Source of the DNA: CAVYOD01 sp963770045
GTDB taxonomy: Bacteria > Acidobacteriota > Aminicenantia > Aminicenantales > CAVYOD01
Direction: 5' to 3'
Assembly: GCA_963770045.1 (NCBI GenBank)
Contig: CAVYOD010000029.1
Coordinates: forward strand, 62,001 to 126,000
Length of the DNA: 64,000 nucleotides
How positions within the stretch are numbered: position 1 is the stretch's first letter; the number at the start of each line of letters is the position of its first letter. Below, piece after piece: positions 1-8,531 of this stretch. The notes beneath the pieces were generated by a model. It was not told where the DNA came from and searched no databases. It saw only the letters and a program-made list of their open reading frames with translations. Position numbers and translations under genes: made by a program.

Positions 1-3000
1 AATTACAGCCCCAGCGAGCCTTTGAAATTTCAGTTCAGCAACGGAGTAAACTATAAAGACTTCGTCCAAAAAGTCCATTTCGATCCCGAAATTGCCATTC
101 CCGATCACTATTCAGAGTGGGATTACGGAGGCGAAACGCTCTGGCTCAACGTGCCGCTTCAACCCGAGACCGAATATTCGGTCAAAATAGATGAAGACCT
201 CTTGGATCAATACGGCAATAAACTCGGAAAAGAAGCCCGGCTCAAATTTCAGACTTCCGCCTTCCCTGCCTCGGTTTCCATGACGACCGGCCATGGCATC
301 GTCGAAGCCTACGGAGAGCTGCGCTATCCGGTCCATGCGGTGAATGCAACCGAGCTTTTTTTCCAAGCCCGGCGGGTCGGCAAGGATGAAGTCATACCCC
401 TGCTCCAGACGCCGAAGATCTTTTGGTCGAGCGAAAAAATAACTCCGCAGCCGGCCTTCTTTCAGCAGGAGAGGTTGCTCCGGCTCAACCTCCCCAGGAA
501 CAAACGTCAAATCGTGCCCCTGGAACTCAAGGATTTTCTCGCCAATGGTCTTGGCTTTGTCTTTTTCCAGCTGGACACAAGGTCGGAGGAAAAATGGGAT
601 CGTTTTCCCAAGGCCTTCCTTCAGGTGACGAACCTCGGGATTTCGGCCAAGTTCTCCCCCGAAAACAACACTATTTGGGTGACCGATTTGAAGACGGGAA
701 TGCCGGTGGCGGACGCGGCGATCGAAGTCCGCGATGGTGGAAATATCGTCCGCTGGCAAGGGAAGACAAACAGCCAGGGGATCGCCATATCTCCTGGTTG
801 GAAGATCCTCGGCCTTCACGCCCGCGACGCCTACAATAAACCCGAGCAATGGGTTTTTGCCAGCCGCGGCCCGGATACTGCTTTTATTTATTCCGAATGG
901 GGCACCGGGATCGACCCCTACCGCTTCGGTATTGCCTATGACTGGGACCCGCAGCCGTTAAGAATCCAAGGCTCAATCTTCACCGAGCGGGGGATCTATC
1001 GGGCGGGGGAAAGAGTCCAGATCAAAGGCATCATCAGGAAGAGGGAAAAAGGCCAGTGGCAGCTGCCGCGAGTGAAAGAGGTCGAGTGCGAAGTCCTGGA
1101 TCCCTTCCAGAAGAGCGTGGTCAAGACCAAGCTGGCTCTGGATGCATTCGGTTCCTTTGACTTTAAGATCGATACCTCAGAGGACGCCGCCCTCGGGTAT
1201 TACCAGATCGCAGTCAAGGTCCCCCCCGAGACTCCGACTGAAAAAGAGGTGATTCTTAATGAATCATTCCGCCTCGAGGCCTTCCGCCCGGCAGAATTCG
1301 AGGTCCATCTGCGCTCACTCCAGGACCATTTTGTCTTCGGGGAACAGTACCGGGCCGAAATCGGGGCGAATTATCTTTTCGGCGGAGCCATGTCCGGGCA
1401 GAAAGTCTCCTGGCGCCTCCGTTTCAATCCTGCCGCCTACAGCCCGCCCGGGCATAAGGGGTACGTCTTTGGGAACGAAATAGATTGGTCCGCCGAGGAA
1501 GCGGGGACTGAAGAGAGCCGCTTGGTTTCATCGGGAGATTCGACTCTGAGCCCGGATGGCCGGCTCGAAGTCAAGATTCCGCTCGTCCCGGAAAAGGAGA
1601 AGGATTCTGTCTTTGCCGCCCTGGAGGCAACGGTCCAGAGCCCGAGCCGGCGTTCCATCTCCAGCCGGATCCAGACCGTCGTCCATCGGGGTGACTTCTA
1701 CCTGGGACTCAAGCCCTCGACATCGTTCTTAAAGAGCGGAGAGAAATTGACTGTGGCTGTCCTGGCTGCAGCGCAGGACGGGACTCCCCTGGCCAAGAAA
1801 AACGTCCTCCTCAAGCTCGTAAGAAGGGAATGGCATTCGGTCAGGAAGGCGAGTGTCGGCGGTGCGTACAGATGGCTGACCCAAAAAGAGGATACAGAGG
1901 TTGCGCACCAAGAGTTGCAGTCCAGTGAAAATCCCGTTGAGGCCGCGTTTGAGCCCGATAAGTCCGGCTTTTATTTTCTTCTGGCGGAAAGCCAGGATTC
2001 CCGGGGAAACAAGATTACGACCTCCACTTATCTTTATGTAACGGGAAAGGATTACGTGCCCTGGGAGAGAAGAGATGACGATACTGTCGAGTTGGTCACC
2101 GATAGCGAAGATTACAGACCCGGAGATGTCGCTAAAATCCTGGTCAAATCCCCCTATGAACGGGCCAAGGCCCTGGTGACGATCGAAAGGGAGTTCATCC
2201 TGGAAAGCAAAATCCTGGAAGTCGTGGGCAGCTCCAGCCAGATCGAGATCCCGATCGGCGCTGATTATCTGCCGAATGTTTTTGTCTCGGTGCTGCTCGT
2301 CCAGGGCCGGTCTTCTCAATCCCAGGCAGGCGAGGAGACTGACGTCGGCAAGCCCTCTTTCAAGATCGGCTACGTCAAGCTGAGTGTGAATCCCTCCGAG
2401 AGGCAGCTCAAATTGGACCTCGAGGTCGACAAGCGGACTCACCGACCGAGAGACCAGGTCACTCTCAAGCTCGGGGTCAAAGACTTCAAAAACGCTCCGG
2501 TCAGGGCAAGCGTCACACTCGCCGTGGTCGACGTCGGGGTTTTGAACCTCATCGGTTACCAGACTCCCAACCCCTTCGCCCAGTTTTATGGCCAGAGCCC
2601 CCTCTCCGTTCAGACTTCGGAGAGTCGGCTCCATGTTGTCGGTCAGAGAAAGTACGGAGAAAAGGGAGAAGAGGTCGGGGGAAGTGGAGACCAGAAAATG
2701 ATGGCCCCGGCCAGCCTGGCGGAAGTGCAGCTCCGTGGTGATTTCAGGTCCACCGCTTATTGGAATGCTTCCCTTCTGACTGATGATAACGGCGTTGCCT
2801 CGGTCACCTTCGCACTTCCCGACAATCTTACGACGTTCCGAATCATGGCTGTGGCCCAAACCCAGGCTTCTCAGTTCGGCCAGGGAGAGACCACCTTCAA
2901 GGTTACCAAGCCGCTTCTCTTGCAGGCGTCTCTGCCGAGGTTCGCCCGGGTCGGTGACACATTTGAGGGCGGCACGGTTGTCCACAACTTCAGCGAGAAG

Positions 3001-4845
3001 TCAGGCAGCATCTCGGTGCAGGTGGAGGCCAAAGAGATCGCCCTCCTCGACGGAGAAAAAACACGCCGTTTCACTTTGGAGCCGGGCCAGTCGAAAGAGG
3101 TCCTCTTCTCTTTTGCGGCGGAGAAAGCGGGGATAGCCATGCTGTCCTTTCGAGCCCTGATGGGAGAGGAGAGCGACGGGCTCGAGATTTCCCTTCCCCT
3201 CAAGGCCTCTCGCCCCGCCGAAACCGTCGCCTTGATGGGTCAAACAAATACCTCTATAGAAGAAAAAGTGGCCATCCCGGAAGCCGTTTACCCAGACCTC
3301 GGCCGCCTGGAGGTTCAGGCTGCCGCCTCGGCGATCACCGGGCTTAAAGGCTGTCTGGATTATTTGGCCGATTATCCTTATCTTTGTCTTGAGCAGCGGC
3401 TTTCGGCCGCCCTCCCCTTCCTCGTCGCTTCTGATATTATTCTCGATTTCAAGCTGAGTCCTCTCGACAAAGGGCAGATCGAAAAACAAGTCCGCCGGAC
3501 TCTTAAGGAGGTTTATGGCTGCCAGAAGGATGACGGAGGCTTTGGACTCTGGCCGGACTCGCCCTCTTCCTCGCCCTACATCAGCTGCTATGCTGTTTTT
3601 GCTTTGGCTGAAGCCAAACGGGCAGGTTATGAAACAGACAAGGGGAGATTGGAGCAAGCGGCCGCCTACCTCAAGAAATTCCTGCGCGAAGCGCCGAAGG
3701 AAAACGTCTATCCCCTAAGCCTCCAGAACTGGAAGACTACGCAGGCTTTCGCTCTCTATGACCTGGCTCTCCTCGGCCAGCCGGAACCAGCCTACTCCGA
3801 AAAACTCTACACCGAGCGCGCCGGACTTTCTCTCTTTGGTCAAACGCTTCTCCTCAAGGCTCTTCATCTCGGGAAGGGTCCGCTGCCTGCCCAAAACATA
3901 CTCGTTCAGGAGCTGGTGAACAAGGTGAAGGTGACTCCCACGGGGGCCCATTTTGAAGACCAGGAGTCGGCCCAATCGGACTGGATCTATTCCTCCAACA
4001 TCCGGACGACTTCGGCCGTCCTCCAGGCTCTGCTCGAGGTCGGCTCAGATTTCCCTCTCCTTCCTCAGGCCGGAGCCTGGCTGGTCGAGAACAGAAAGGC
4101 CGGCCACTGGAATTCCACCCAGGAGAATTTTTATGTCTTCTACGGCTTGAACGAATATTATCGATCCGTAGAGAAGACCAAACCGGATTTCAAGGTGACC
4201 ATCGCTCTGGGCGGGAAATCGATGCTCGCAGAGACGTTTACCAAGCCGGATCAGCCCATGGCCAGAGCCGAATCTCCTCTGACCGGGTTCAAGCCTGGCG
4301 CGGTTCTGCCCTTGAAAATCAATAAAGAAGGACAAGGAACCCTCTTTTATGGGGCCCGGATGACCTACGTCCCCAAACAGAAGCTTCAGCCGCGCGATGA
4401 AGGTCTGGCTCTCCTCAAAAAGGTCGAATCGCTGGATGGAAAACCTCTGGAATCGGTTAGATCCGGCTCGCTGGTTGCGGTCACGATCCAGGTCATCGTC
4501 CCTAGAGAAAGCCTCTTCGTCGTGGTCGAAGACCCGCTCCCGGCCGGCTTCGAGGCCGTCAACCCCAGCTTGGCCACCGAAAGCCAGGAACAACAACGGA
4601 TCCTCGAAGAGCTTGACCAGGGAAAAGACACCTACCGTTGGCAGGGATTCAATCACATCGAGATGCGTGACGATCGCGTCTTACTCTTTGCGGACTCCCT
4701 GAGGGCGGGCGTCCATACGCACCGCTACCTTGCCCGGGCCTTAACCGTCGGTCTTTTCCAGACCCCGGGAACAAAAGTGGAAGAGATGTACGCTCCGGAA
4801 GTCTTTGCCAGGACGCCGGAAGCGATCCTCAAAATTGTGAAATGA
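1..4845 (+). CDS. Bacterial alpha-2-macroglobulin family protein (5' end outside window)
   Basis: This is a large periplasmic protease-trapping protein. The reading frame is open to base 1, so the N-terminus and any lipoprotein signal lie outside the window; the TTG at 22 is not the true start. About 1,610 residues are visible. They include macroglobulin-type beta domains, among them an MG2-like 'FTERGIYRAGERVQIKG' stretch, then an A2M domain and an alpha-helical thioester domain. The thioester motif CLEQ is intact (Cys codon 3385-3387), so the covalent-trap chemistry should work. The family captures proteases that breach the outer membrane. The next gene overlaps by 4 bp and encodes PbpC, the usual genomic partner, which repairs peptidoglycan. 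No internal frameshift was found. Family assignment is secure; the target protease is unknown. Confidence 0.95.
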   Translation, partial: NYSPSEPLKFQFSNGVNYKDFVQKVHFDPEIAIPDHYSEWDYGGETLWLNVPLQPETEYSVKIDEDLLDQYGNKLGKEARLKFQTSAFPASVSMTTGHGIVEAYGELRYPVHAVNATELFFQARRVGKDEVIPLLQTPKIFWSSEKITPQPAFFQQERLLRLNLPRNKRQIVPLELKDFLANGLGFVFFQLDTRSEEKWDRFPKAFLQVTNLGISAKFSPENNTIWVTDLKTGMPVADAAIEVRDGGNIVRWQGKTNSQGIAISPGWKILGLHARDAYNKPEQWVFASRGPDTAFIYSEWGTGIDPYRFGIAYDWDPQPLRIQGSIFTERGIYRAGERVQIKGIIRKREKGQWQLPRVKEVECEVLDPFQKSVVKTKLALDAFGSFDFKIDTSEDAALGYYQIAVKVPPETPTEKEVILNESFRLEAFRPAEFEVHLRSLQDHFVFGEQYRAEIGANYLFGGAMSGQKVSWRLRFNPAAYSPPGHKGYVFGNEIDWSAEEAGTEESRLVSSGDSTLSPDGRLEVKIPLVPEKEKDSVFAALEATVQSPSRRSISSRIQTVVHRGDFYLGLKPSTSFLKSGEKLTVAVLAAAQDGTPLAKKNVLLKLVRREWHSVRKASVGGAYRWLTQKEDTEVAHQELQSSENPVEAAFEPDKSGFYFLLAESQDSRGNKITTSTYLYVTGKDYVPWERRDDDTVELVTDSEDYRPGDVAKILVKSPYERAKALVTIEREFILESKILEVVGSSSQIEIPIGADYLPNVFVSVLLVQGRSSQSQAGEETDVGKPSFKIGYVKLSVNPSERQLKLDLEVDKRTHRPRDQVTLKLGVKDFKNAPVRASVTLAVVDVGVLNLIGYQTPNPFAQFYGQSPLSVQTSESRLHVVGQRKYGEKGEEVGGSGDQKMMAPASLAEVQLRGDFRSTAYWNASLLTDDNGVASVTFALPDNLTTFRIMAVAQTQASQFGQGETTFKVTKPLLLQASLPRFARVGDTFEGGTVVHNFSEKSGSISVQVEAKEIALLDGEKTRRFTLEPGQSKEVLFSFAAEKAGIAMLSFRALMGEESDGLEISLPLKASRPAETVALMGQTNTSIEEKVAIPEAVYPDLGRLEVQAAASAITGLKGCLDYLADYPYLCLEQRLSAALPFLVASDIILDFKLSPLDKGQIEKQVRRTLKEVYGCQKDDGGFGLWPDSPSSSPYISCYAVFALAEAKRAGYETDKGRLEQAAAYLKKFLREAPKENVYPLSLQNWKTTQAFALYDLALLGQPEPAYSEKLYTERAGLSLFGQTLLLKALHLGKGPLPAQNILVQELVNKVKVTPTGAHFEDQESAQSDWIYSSNIRTTSAVLQALLEVGSDFPLLPQAGAWLVENRKAGHWNSTQENFYVFYGLNEYYRSVEKTKPDFKVTIALGGKSMLAETFTKPDQPMARAESPLTGFKPGAVLPLKINKEGQGTLFYGARMTYVPKQKLQPRDEGLALLKKVESLDGKPLESVRSGSLVAVTIQVIVPRESLFVVVEDPLPAGFEAVNPSLATESQEQQRILEELDQGKDTYRWQGFNHIEMRDDRVLLFADSLRAGVHTHRYLARALTVGLFQTPGTKVEEMYAPEVFARTPEAILKIVK

Positions 4846-7103
4846 AACGCCGAAAAAAAGCTCTGGTCCTGGTTCTTTTTTCGCTGCCACTCATCTTTTT
4901 TGCTTCTCTCTACATCCCTATTCCAAGGGAGAGGCTCGGGCCGGGACGGGTCGTCTCGCTTCGATTGACGGATCGTCAGGGCATTCTCCTCCGGGAGGTC
5001 CTCTCCGACGAAGGGGGGCGCTGCCGGTGGATTCCGCTGAAGGAGATTTCTCCTTATCTCCTGAAGGCGACGATCGCTTCGGAAGATAGCCAGTTCTTTA
5101 TCCATTCCGGCCTTGACGTTGTAGCCGTCCTCCGGGCAGCCTGGCAAAACCTGAGACATGGAAAAGTTGTTTCCGGCGCGTCGACGATCAGCCAGCAGCT
5201 GGTCAGAAACATCTATCACCAGGAGCGGAACCTCCCTTCGAAAATCCTCGAAGTCTGGCGATCTCTGCGGCTCGAGCGGATGCTGAGCAAAGAGGAGATC
5301 CTTGTCCAGTATCTCAATCGGATCTCCTACGGCAACCAGACCTTTGGCATCGAAGCCGCTTCGCGCCTTTATTTCGATAAGCCGTCTTCGCAGCTCGACC
5401 TGGCTGAGGCCGCTTTTCTGGCCGGCCTTCCACGCGCTCCGACCCAGTCCAACCCCTATCGCTCTCTTGGAGATGCCCGGCGACGCCAGAGAGATGTCAT
5501 GAAGAGAATGGGCAGGCTGCGTTTCATCAGCGTCGAGGAAATGGGAAGGGCCTTTTCGGAAAAACTCAGGTTGCTGCCGGCGTCCGAAAAATTCCGAGCG
5601 CCCCATTTCTGTGATTTTGTTCTTGAGCAGCTTCCGGCTTCGAAGAAGCAGGATCTATCGGTCATCGAGACGACTCTCGATTATCATCTTCAAGAAAGGG
5701 TAGAGCTCCTTCTCGAGAACCACCTCCACGGGCTCGAGAAACGGGGCATCTCCAACGGAGCCGTTGTTGTCTTGGACAATGCGAGCGGTGAGATTCTGAG
5801 CCTCGTCGGTTCGAGGGATTTTTTCGACGAGGCCCATGACGGGCAGGTCAATGGGGCGCTCTCTCTCCGCCAGCCCGGATCGACTCTCAAGCCTTTTACC
5901 TACGCCCTGGCCCTGGAGAAAGGGATGACCGCGGCCAGCATCCTCGAGGATGTCCCGGCGCAATTCCTGACTCTGGAAGGGTCTTTTTTTCCCCAAAACT
6001 ACGACCGCCGTTACCATGGGCCCATCCGGATGAGGAGCGCCCTCGCATGCTCCTACAATATCCCGGCTGTCTCGGTGCTGGATTCGGTGGGAACGGACCT
6101 TCTCTATCAACGTCTAAAATCCCTGGGATTTGAAAGCCTCAAAAAGAGCCCCGGGTTCTACGGCGTAGGGTTGACGCTCGGAGACGGAGAGGTCAAGCTT
6201 CTAGAGCTTGTCCGGGCCTACGCCGCCCTCGCCCGGGGAGGAGTTTTTTTGCGGGAAAAATCCAAGCTCCGAATGACGGACAAAAATAACAGGCCTCAAG
6301 ATGCAGACGGGTTCACTGAGGGAAATAGGGTTTTCTTGCCATCCGTCGCCTACGTCATCACCAGCATCCTCTCCGACAAGGATGCCCGGGTTCCCGCATT
6401 TGGCTACAATTCTCCGTTGAACCTTCCCTTTCCTGCTGCCGCCAAAACCGGGACATCCAAGGATTTCCGGGACAACTGGACGGTCGGCTTCACTCGCCGT
6501 TATACTGTAGGCGTTTGGGTCGGGAATTTCGGCGGAGAGCCGATGCACAATGTCTCCGGGATTTCGGGCTGCGGTCCTCTCTACAAGGACATCATGTTGC
6601 TTCTTCACAAGGACTGCGACCCCCCGCCGTTCGAGGAACCGGGGAACGTTGTCCGGCTGAGGATTTGTGCCGTTTCCGGTGGGATTGCCACGGCTGCTTG
6701 CCCCGGCGGAATCGATGAGGTCTTCATCCGGGGGACGGAGCCGCGTCTTTCCTGTTCGATTCACCGGTCTTCCGGACCTCAGGGCGGAGAAAGTCAGCCG
6801 TCTAAAGGAATCCGTTCACCGGCCGCGATCGCCATCATTTTCCCCAGAGAGGGGGATTTTTTCAAGATCGACCCCGTGCTGCGCGCCGAATTTCAAGCCG
6901 TGAAATTCAGGGCGCGGGTGAGCTCGGACCGGGAAATCGGCCCAGTTGAATGGTGGGTCAACGGCGAGAGAATCGCCAGAGCGGTCTTCCCTTATGCTTT
7001 TTCTTGGATTCTCAAGCCGGGTTCTTATACAATAAAAGCTACGGCCCGAGCCGGACAAAAGACACTGGAGAGCCGGCCGGTCAAATTCAAGGTGGTGTCT
7101 TGA
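4842..7103 (+). CDS. pbpC: Penicillin-binding protein 1C (bifunctional transglycosylase/transpeptidase)
   Basis: A class A PBP of 753 residues that polymerises and cross-links peptidoglycan at the outer face of the inner membrane. After a short basic N-terminus there is one membrane segment (about residues 6-26). The GT51 domain follows, with catalytic Glu in 'ASEDSQFF' (about 81) and the 'GASTISQQL' motif. The transpeptidase domain has SxxK as GSTLK (Ser about 347), SxN as SYN (about 404) and KTG as KTGTS (about 535). A C-terminal BiPBP_C immunoglobulin-like domain (about 660-750) is diagnostic of the 1C type. The ATG overlaps the alpha-2-macroglobulin stop in an ATGA arrangement, which implies translational coupling. 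The length and all motifs are normal for the family. Confidence 0.96.
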   Translation: MKRRKKALVLVLFSLPLIFFASLYIPIPRERLGPGRVVSLRLTDRQGILLREVLSDEGGRCRWIPLKEISPYLLKATIASEDSQFFIHSGLDVVAVLRAAWQNLRHGKVVSGASTISQQLVRNIYHQERNLPSKILEVWRSLRLERMLSKEEILVQYLNRISYGNQTFGIEAASRLYFDKPSSQLDLAEAAFLAGLPRAPTQSNPYRSLGDARRRQRDVMKRMGRLRFISVEEMGRAFSEKLRLLPASEKFRAPHFCDFVLEQLPASKKQDLSVIETTLDYHLQERVELLLENHLHGLEKRGISNGAVVVLDNASGEILSLVGSRDFFDEAHDGQVNGALSLRQPGSTLKPFTYALALEKGMTAASILEDVPAQFLTLEGSFFPQNYDRRYHGPIRMRSALACSYNIPAVSVLDSVGTDLLYQRLKSLGFESLKKSPGFYGVGLTLGDGEVKLLELVRAYAALARGGVFLREKSKLRMTDKNNRPQDADGFTEGNRVFLPSVAYVITSILSDKDARVPAFGYNSPLNLPFPAAAKTGTSKDFRDNWTVGFTRRYTVGVWVGNFGGEPMHNVSGISGCGPLYKDIMLLLHKDCDPPPFEEPGNVVRLRICAVSGGIATAACPGGIDEVFIRGTEPRLSCSIHRSSGPQGGESQPSKGIRSPAAIAIIFPREGDFFKIDPVLRAEFQAVKFRARVSSDREIGPVEWWVNGERIARAVFPYAFSWILKPGSYTIKATARAGQKTLESRPVKFKVVS

Positions 7104-7207
7104 TTCAAGGAGGCTCTGAGATGAGAAGGAGAGAAGTCTTTCTCGCCTTGAGTGGAATGTTCCTGTTTGTCCGAAGGGGATTTTCGAGTCAAGAAAGGAG
7201 TAACACG

Positions 7208-7588
7208 ATGAAAAAAGAGGTCAAAACAGAGAAGGCTCCCAAAGCCATCGGTCCCTATTCTCAGGCGATCGTTGCCGGCGGCTTCGTTTATTGTTCGGGG
7301 CAGATCCCGATCGACCCGGCGAGTGGAAATCTCAACACGGGTTCGATCGAAGAGCAAACCCGGCAGGTCATTAAGAACCTGGCCGCGGTCCTGGAAGCCG
7401 CAGGTACGTCTCTAGATCAGGTGGTCAAGACGACCGTCTTCCTTCAGGACATGAATGAATTCGCCAAGATGAATGAAGTCTACGGAGAGTTTTTTAAGGC
7501 GCCCTGCCCGGCTCGGGCCACCGTCCAGGTCGTTCGATTGCCCAAGGATGTCAAGGTGGAAATCGAAGCCGTCGCCGTGCTCAAATAA
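7208..7588 (+). CDS. ridA: RidA family reactive imine/enamine deaminase
   Basis: A 126-residue YjgF/YER057c/UK114 protein. The family hydrolyses reactive 2-aminoacrylate and other enamines/imines released by PLP enzymes. Seen are the N-terminal 'KAIGPYSQA' motif, 'YCSGQIPIDP', and the C-terminal block 'PCPARATVQVVRLP' with the conserved Arg that binds the substrate carboxylate. The start at 7208 has AAGGAG at 7195-7200 and gives the standard family length. An in-frame ATG at 7121, behind an equally good AAGGAGG, would add 29 residues resembling a short signal or anchor segment. The gene lies about 100 bp after pbpC on the same strand and may share its transcript. Confidence 0.92.
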   Translation: MKKEVKTEKAPKAIGPYSQAIVAGGFVYCSGQIPIDPASGNLNTGSIEEQTRQVIKNLAAVLEAAGTSLDQVVKTTVFLQDMNEFAKMNEVYGEFFKAPCPARATVQVVRLPKDVKVEIEAVAVLK

Positions 7589-7596
7589 ATGAAAAG

Positions 7597-7946
7597 CGTC
7601 TATCTTGTCTATCTGTCCATAAGACAAAATAACAAAAATCGTTGCCACGGTTTTATAAGCTTTAATACACGCAATAACTAATGCGACATTCGGTTCAAGG
7701 TTGCGCCGGAGCACTCTGGCCCCCGGACCCCGAGGAACCAGTCCCGTCGGTTCCCCCATCGGACAAGCCGACGGGCCCCCCTCCGCTACGGGGTCCCAAG
7801 GGTGGCCTCCAGCGCAACCTTGACCATGTCAAGTTACTCGTCGCGTTTGCATTAGAACGCACTCAATTTTTTTACGGCACTCTTTTGCCGTTATCATGAA
7901 TCTCTAATGAATCTTTTCTGAAATATGACGAGATGACGAGAAAGAC
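7597..7946 (+). repeat. Intergenic element with inverted 'gtctatctcgtc' arms and a structured core
   Basis: No convincing gene lies here. The left arm (7597-7627) has the form cgtctatcttgtctatctgt. The right arm (7927-7946) reads gacgagatgacgagaaagac, its imperfect reverse complement (about 15 of 20 positions). Between them sits a strongly foldable core. The outer stem TCAAGGTTGCGC pairs with GCGCAACCTTGA (about 7695-7706 with 7811-7822). An inner 8-bp stem joins 7725-7732 to 7789-7796, and an apical 8-bp stem joins 7743-7750 to 7768-7775. A further small hairpin, ACGGCA/TGCCGT, lies at 7874-7891. It could be a MITE-like repeat or a non-coding RNA; the sequence alone does not decide. Confidence 0.5.
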
Positions 7947-7966
7947 CAGAGGACGGCCTCCAGTGG

Positions 7967-7995
7967 TGGACGAATTTCGCCGTCTCGGATAAAAT
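7967..7995 (+). promoter_or_regulatory. Promoter for the FmdB-type gene, possibly leaderless
   Basis: A TGGACG -35-like box (7967-7972), 17-bp spacer and TAAAAT -10 box (7990-7995). The -10 ends only 9 nt before the ATG at 8005 and no Shine-Dalgarno sequence lies between them, so the transcript would start at or almost at the start codon. Confidence 0.45.
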
Positions 7996-8004
7996 AGAGT
8001 TGTC

Positions 8005-8223
8005 ATGCCGATCTACGAATTCATCTGCCAGAAATGCGGGAATCGCTTTGAGACCCTGGTCCGGACCGGGAGCGGAAAAGCGATTGTCTGTCCCGCCTGT
8101 GGGTGCGAGGATGTCCGGAAGCTCTTTTCCAGTTTCGGAATCGGCGGAGGCAGCAGCCGCCTGACTTCGTCCTCCAGCAGTTGCTCGACCTGCTCGAGCA
8201 AGTCCTGCAGCACGTGTCACTGA
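8005..8223 (+). CDS. FmdB-type zinc ribbon protein
   Basis: A 72-residue protein of the FmdB/CxxC_CxxC_SSSS family, named after a putative regulator of methylamidase/formamidase. It begins with the family signature 'MPIYEFICQKCG'. It carries two CxxC knuckles (CQKC and CPAC, about residues 9-12 and 30-33) that should bind one zinc ion. The tail is low-complexity and rich in Gly, Ser and Cys (about 43-72), which is normal for this family. The biochemical role is not established. It stands alone between two repeat-like intergenic elements; no upstream Shine-Dalgarno sequence is visible. Confidence 0.88.
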   Translation: MPIYEFICQKCGNRFETLVRTGSGKAIVCPACGCEDVRKLFSSFGIGGGSSRLTSSSSSCSTCSSKSCSTCH

Positions 8224-8225
8224 AA

Positions 8226-8479
8226 CGTCTATCTCGTCTCGTCGTACCGTCTTTCTCGTCAAAGCATAAGATCCAAAGTTCTTCTTTCCAGCTATTTCGT
8301 CTATCTCGTCATCTCGCCTGAGCCAAAAGAACCGACAACTCCCTAAGGGCACGCAAAATGAGCTTTAAGCCGATTGGGGCGAACAAACGCAGCCGGGCTA
8401 TTAACCCCTTACGCCTCACTCCTTACCCCTCACTATCTTAGACGAGATAACAAGAAAGACGAGACGACGAGATGGACGA
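8226..8479 (+). repeat. Second intergenic element with inverted 'cgtctatctcgtc' arms
   Basis: No gene is recognisable. Two copies of cgtctatctcgtc (8226-8238 and 8298-8310) face the complementary tract of gacgag units at 8440-8479. The arrangement resembles the element at 7597-7946, so the pair brackets the FmdB gene. The interior has a CCCTAAGGG palindrome near 8340-8350 and a short C/T-rich tract 'cctcactccttacccctcac' (8413-8432). It could be a mobile-element remnant or an RNA; function unknown. Confidence 0.4.
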
Positions 8480-8494
8480 TTCTTGCTTATCCTC

Positions 8495-8524
8495 TTGACT
8501 TTGGGCTTGCGCTCAAGATTAAAT
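8495..8524 (+). promoter_or_regulatory. Candidate promoter for the hydantoinase genes
   Basis: TTGACT (8495-8500), an 18-bp spacer and TTAAAT (8519-8524). Seven bases separate the -10 from the GTG at 8532, with no Shine-Dalgarno sequence, so this also looks leaderless. The -10 match is moderate. Confidence 0.4.
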
Positions 8525-8531
8525 AATCGCC

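Noticed and set aside
7681..7899. A 72-codon open frame over the folded intergenic core
   Set aside because: It is made of the stem sequences themselves (Pro/Gly-rich), has no ribosome-binding site and shows no recognisable protein feature.
8340..8415. Cyclic-di-GMP or other known riboswitch
   Set aside because: Fragments such as gcgaacaaacgcagcc are suggestive, but the conserved junctions of c-di-GMP-I, cobalamin, SAM or other classes I know could not be completed on either strand.
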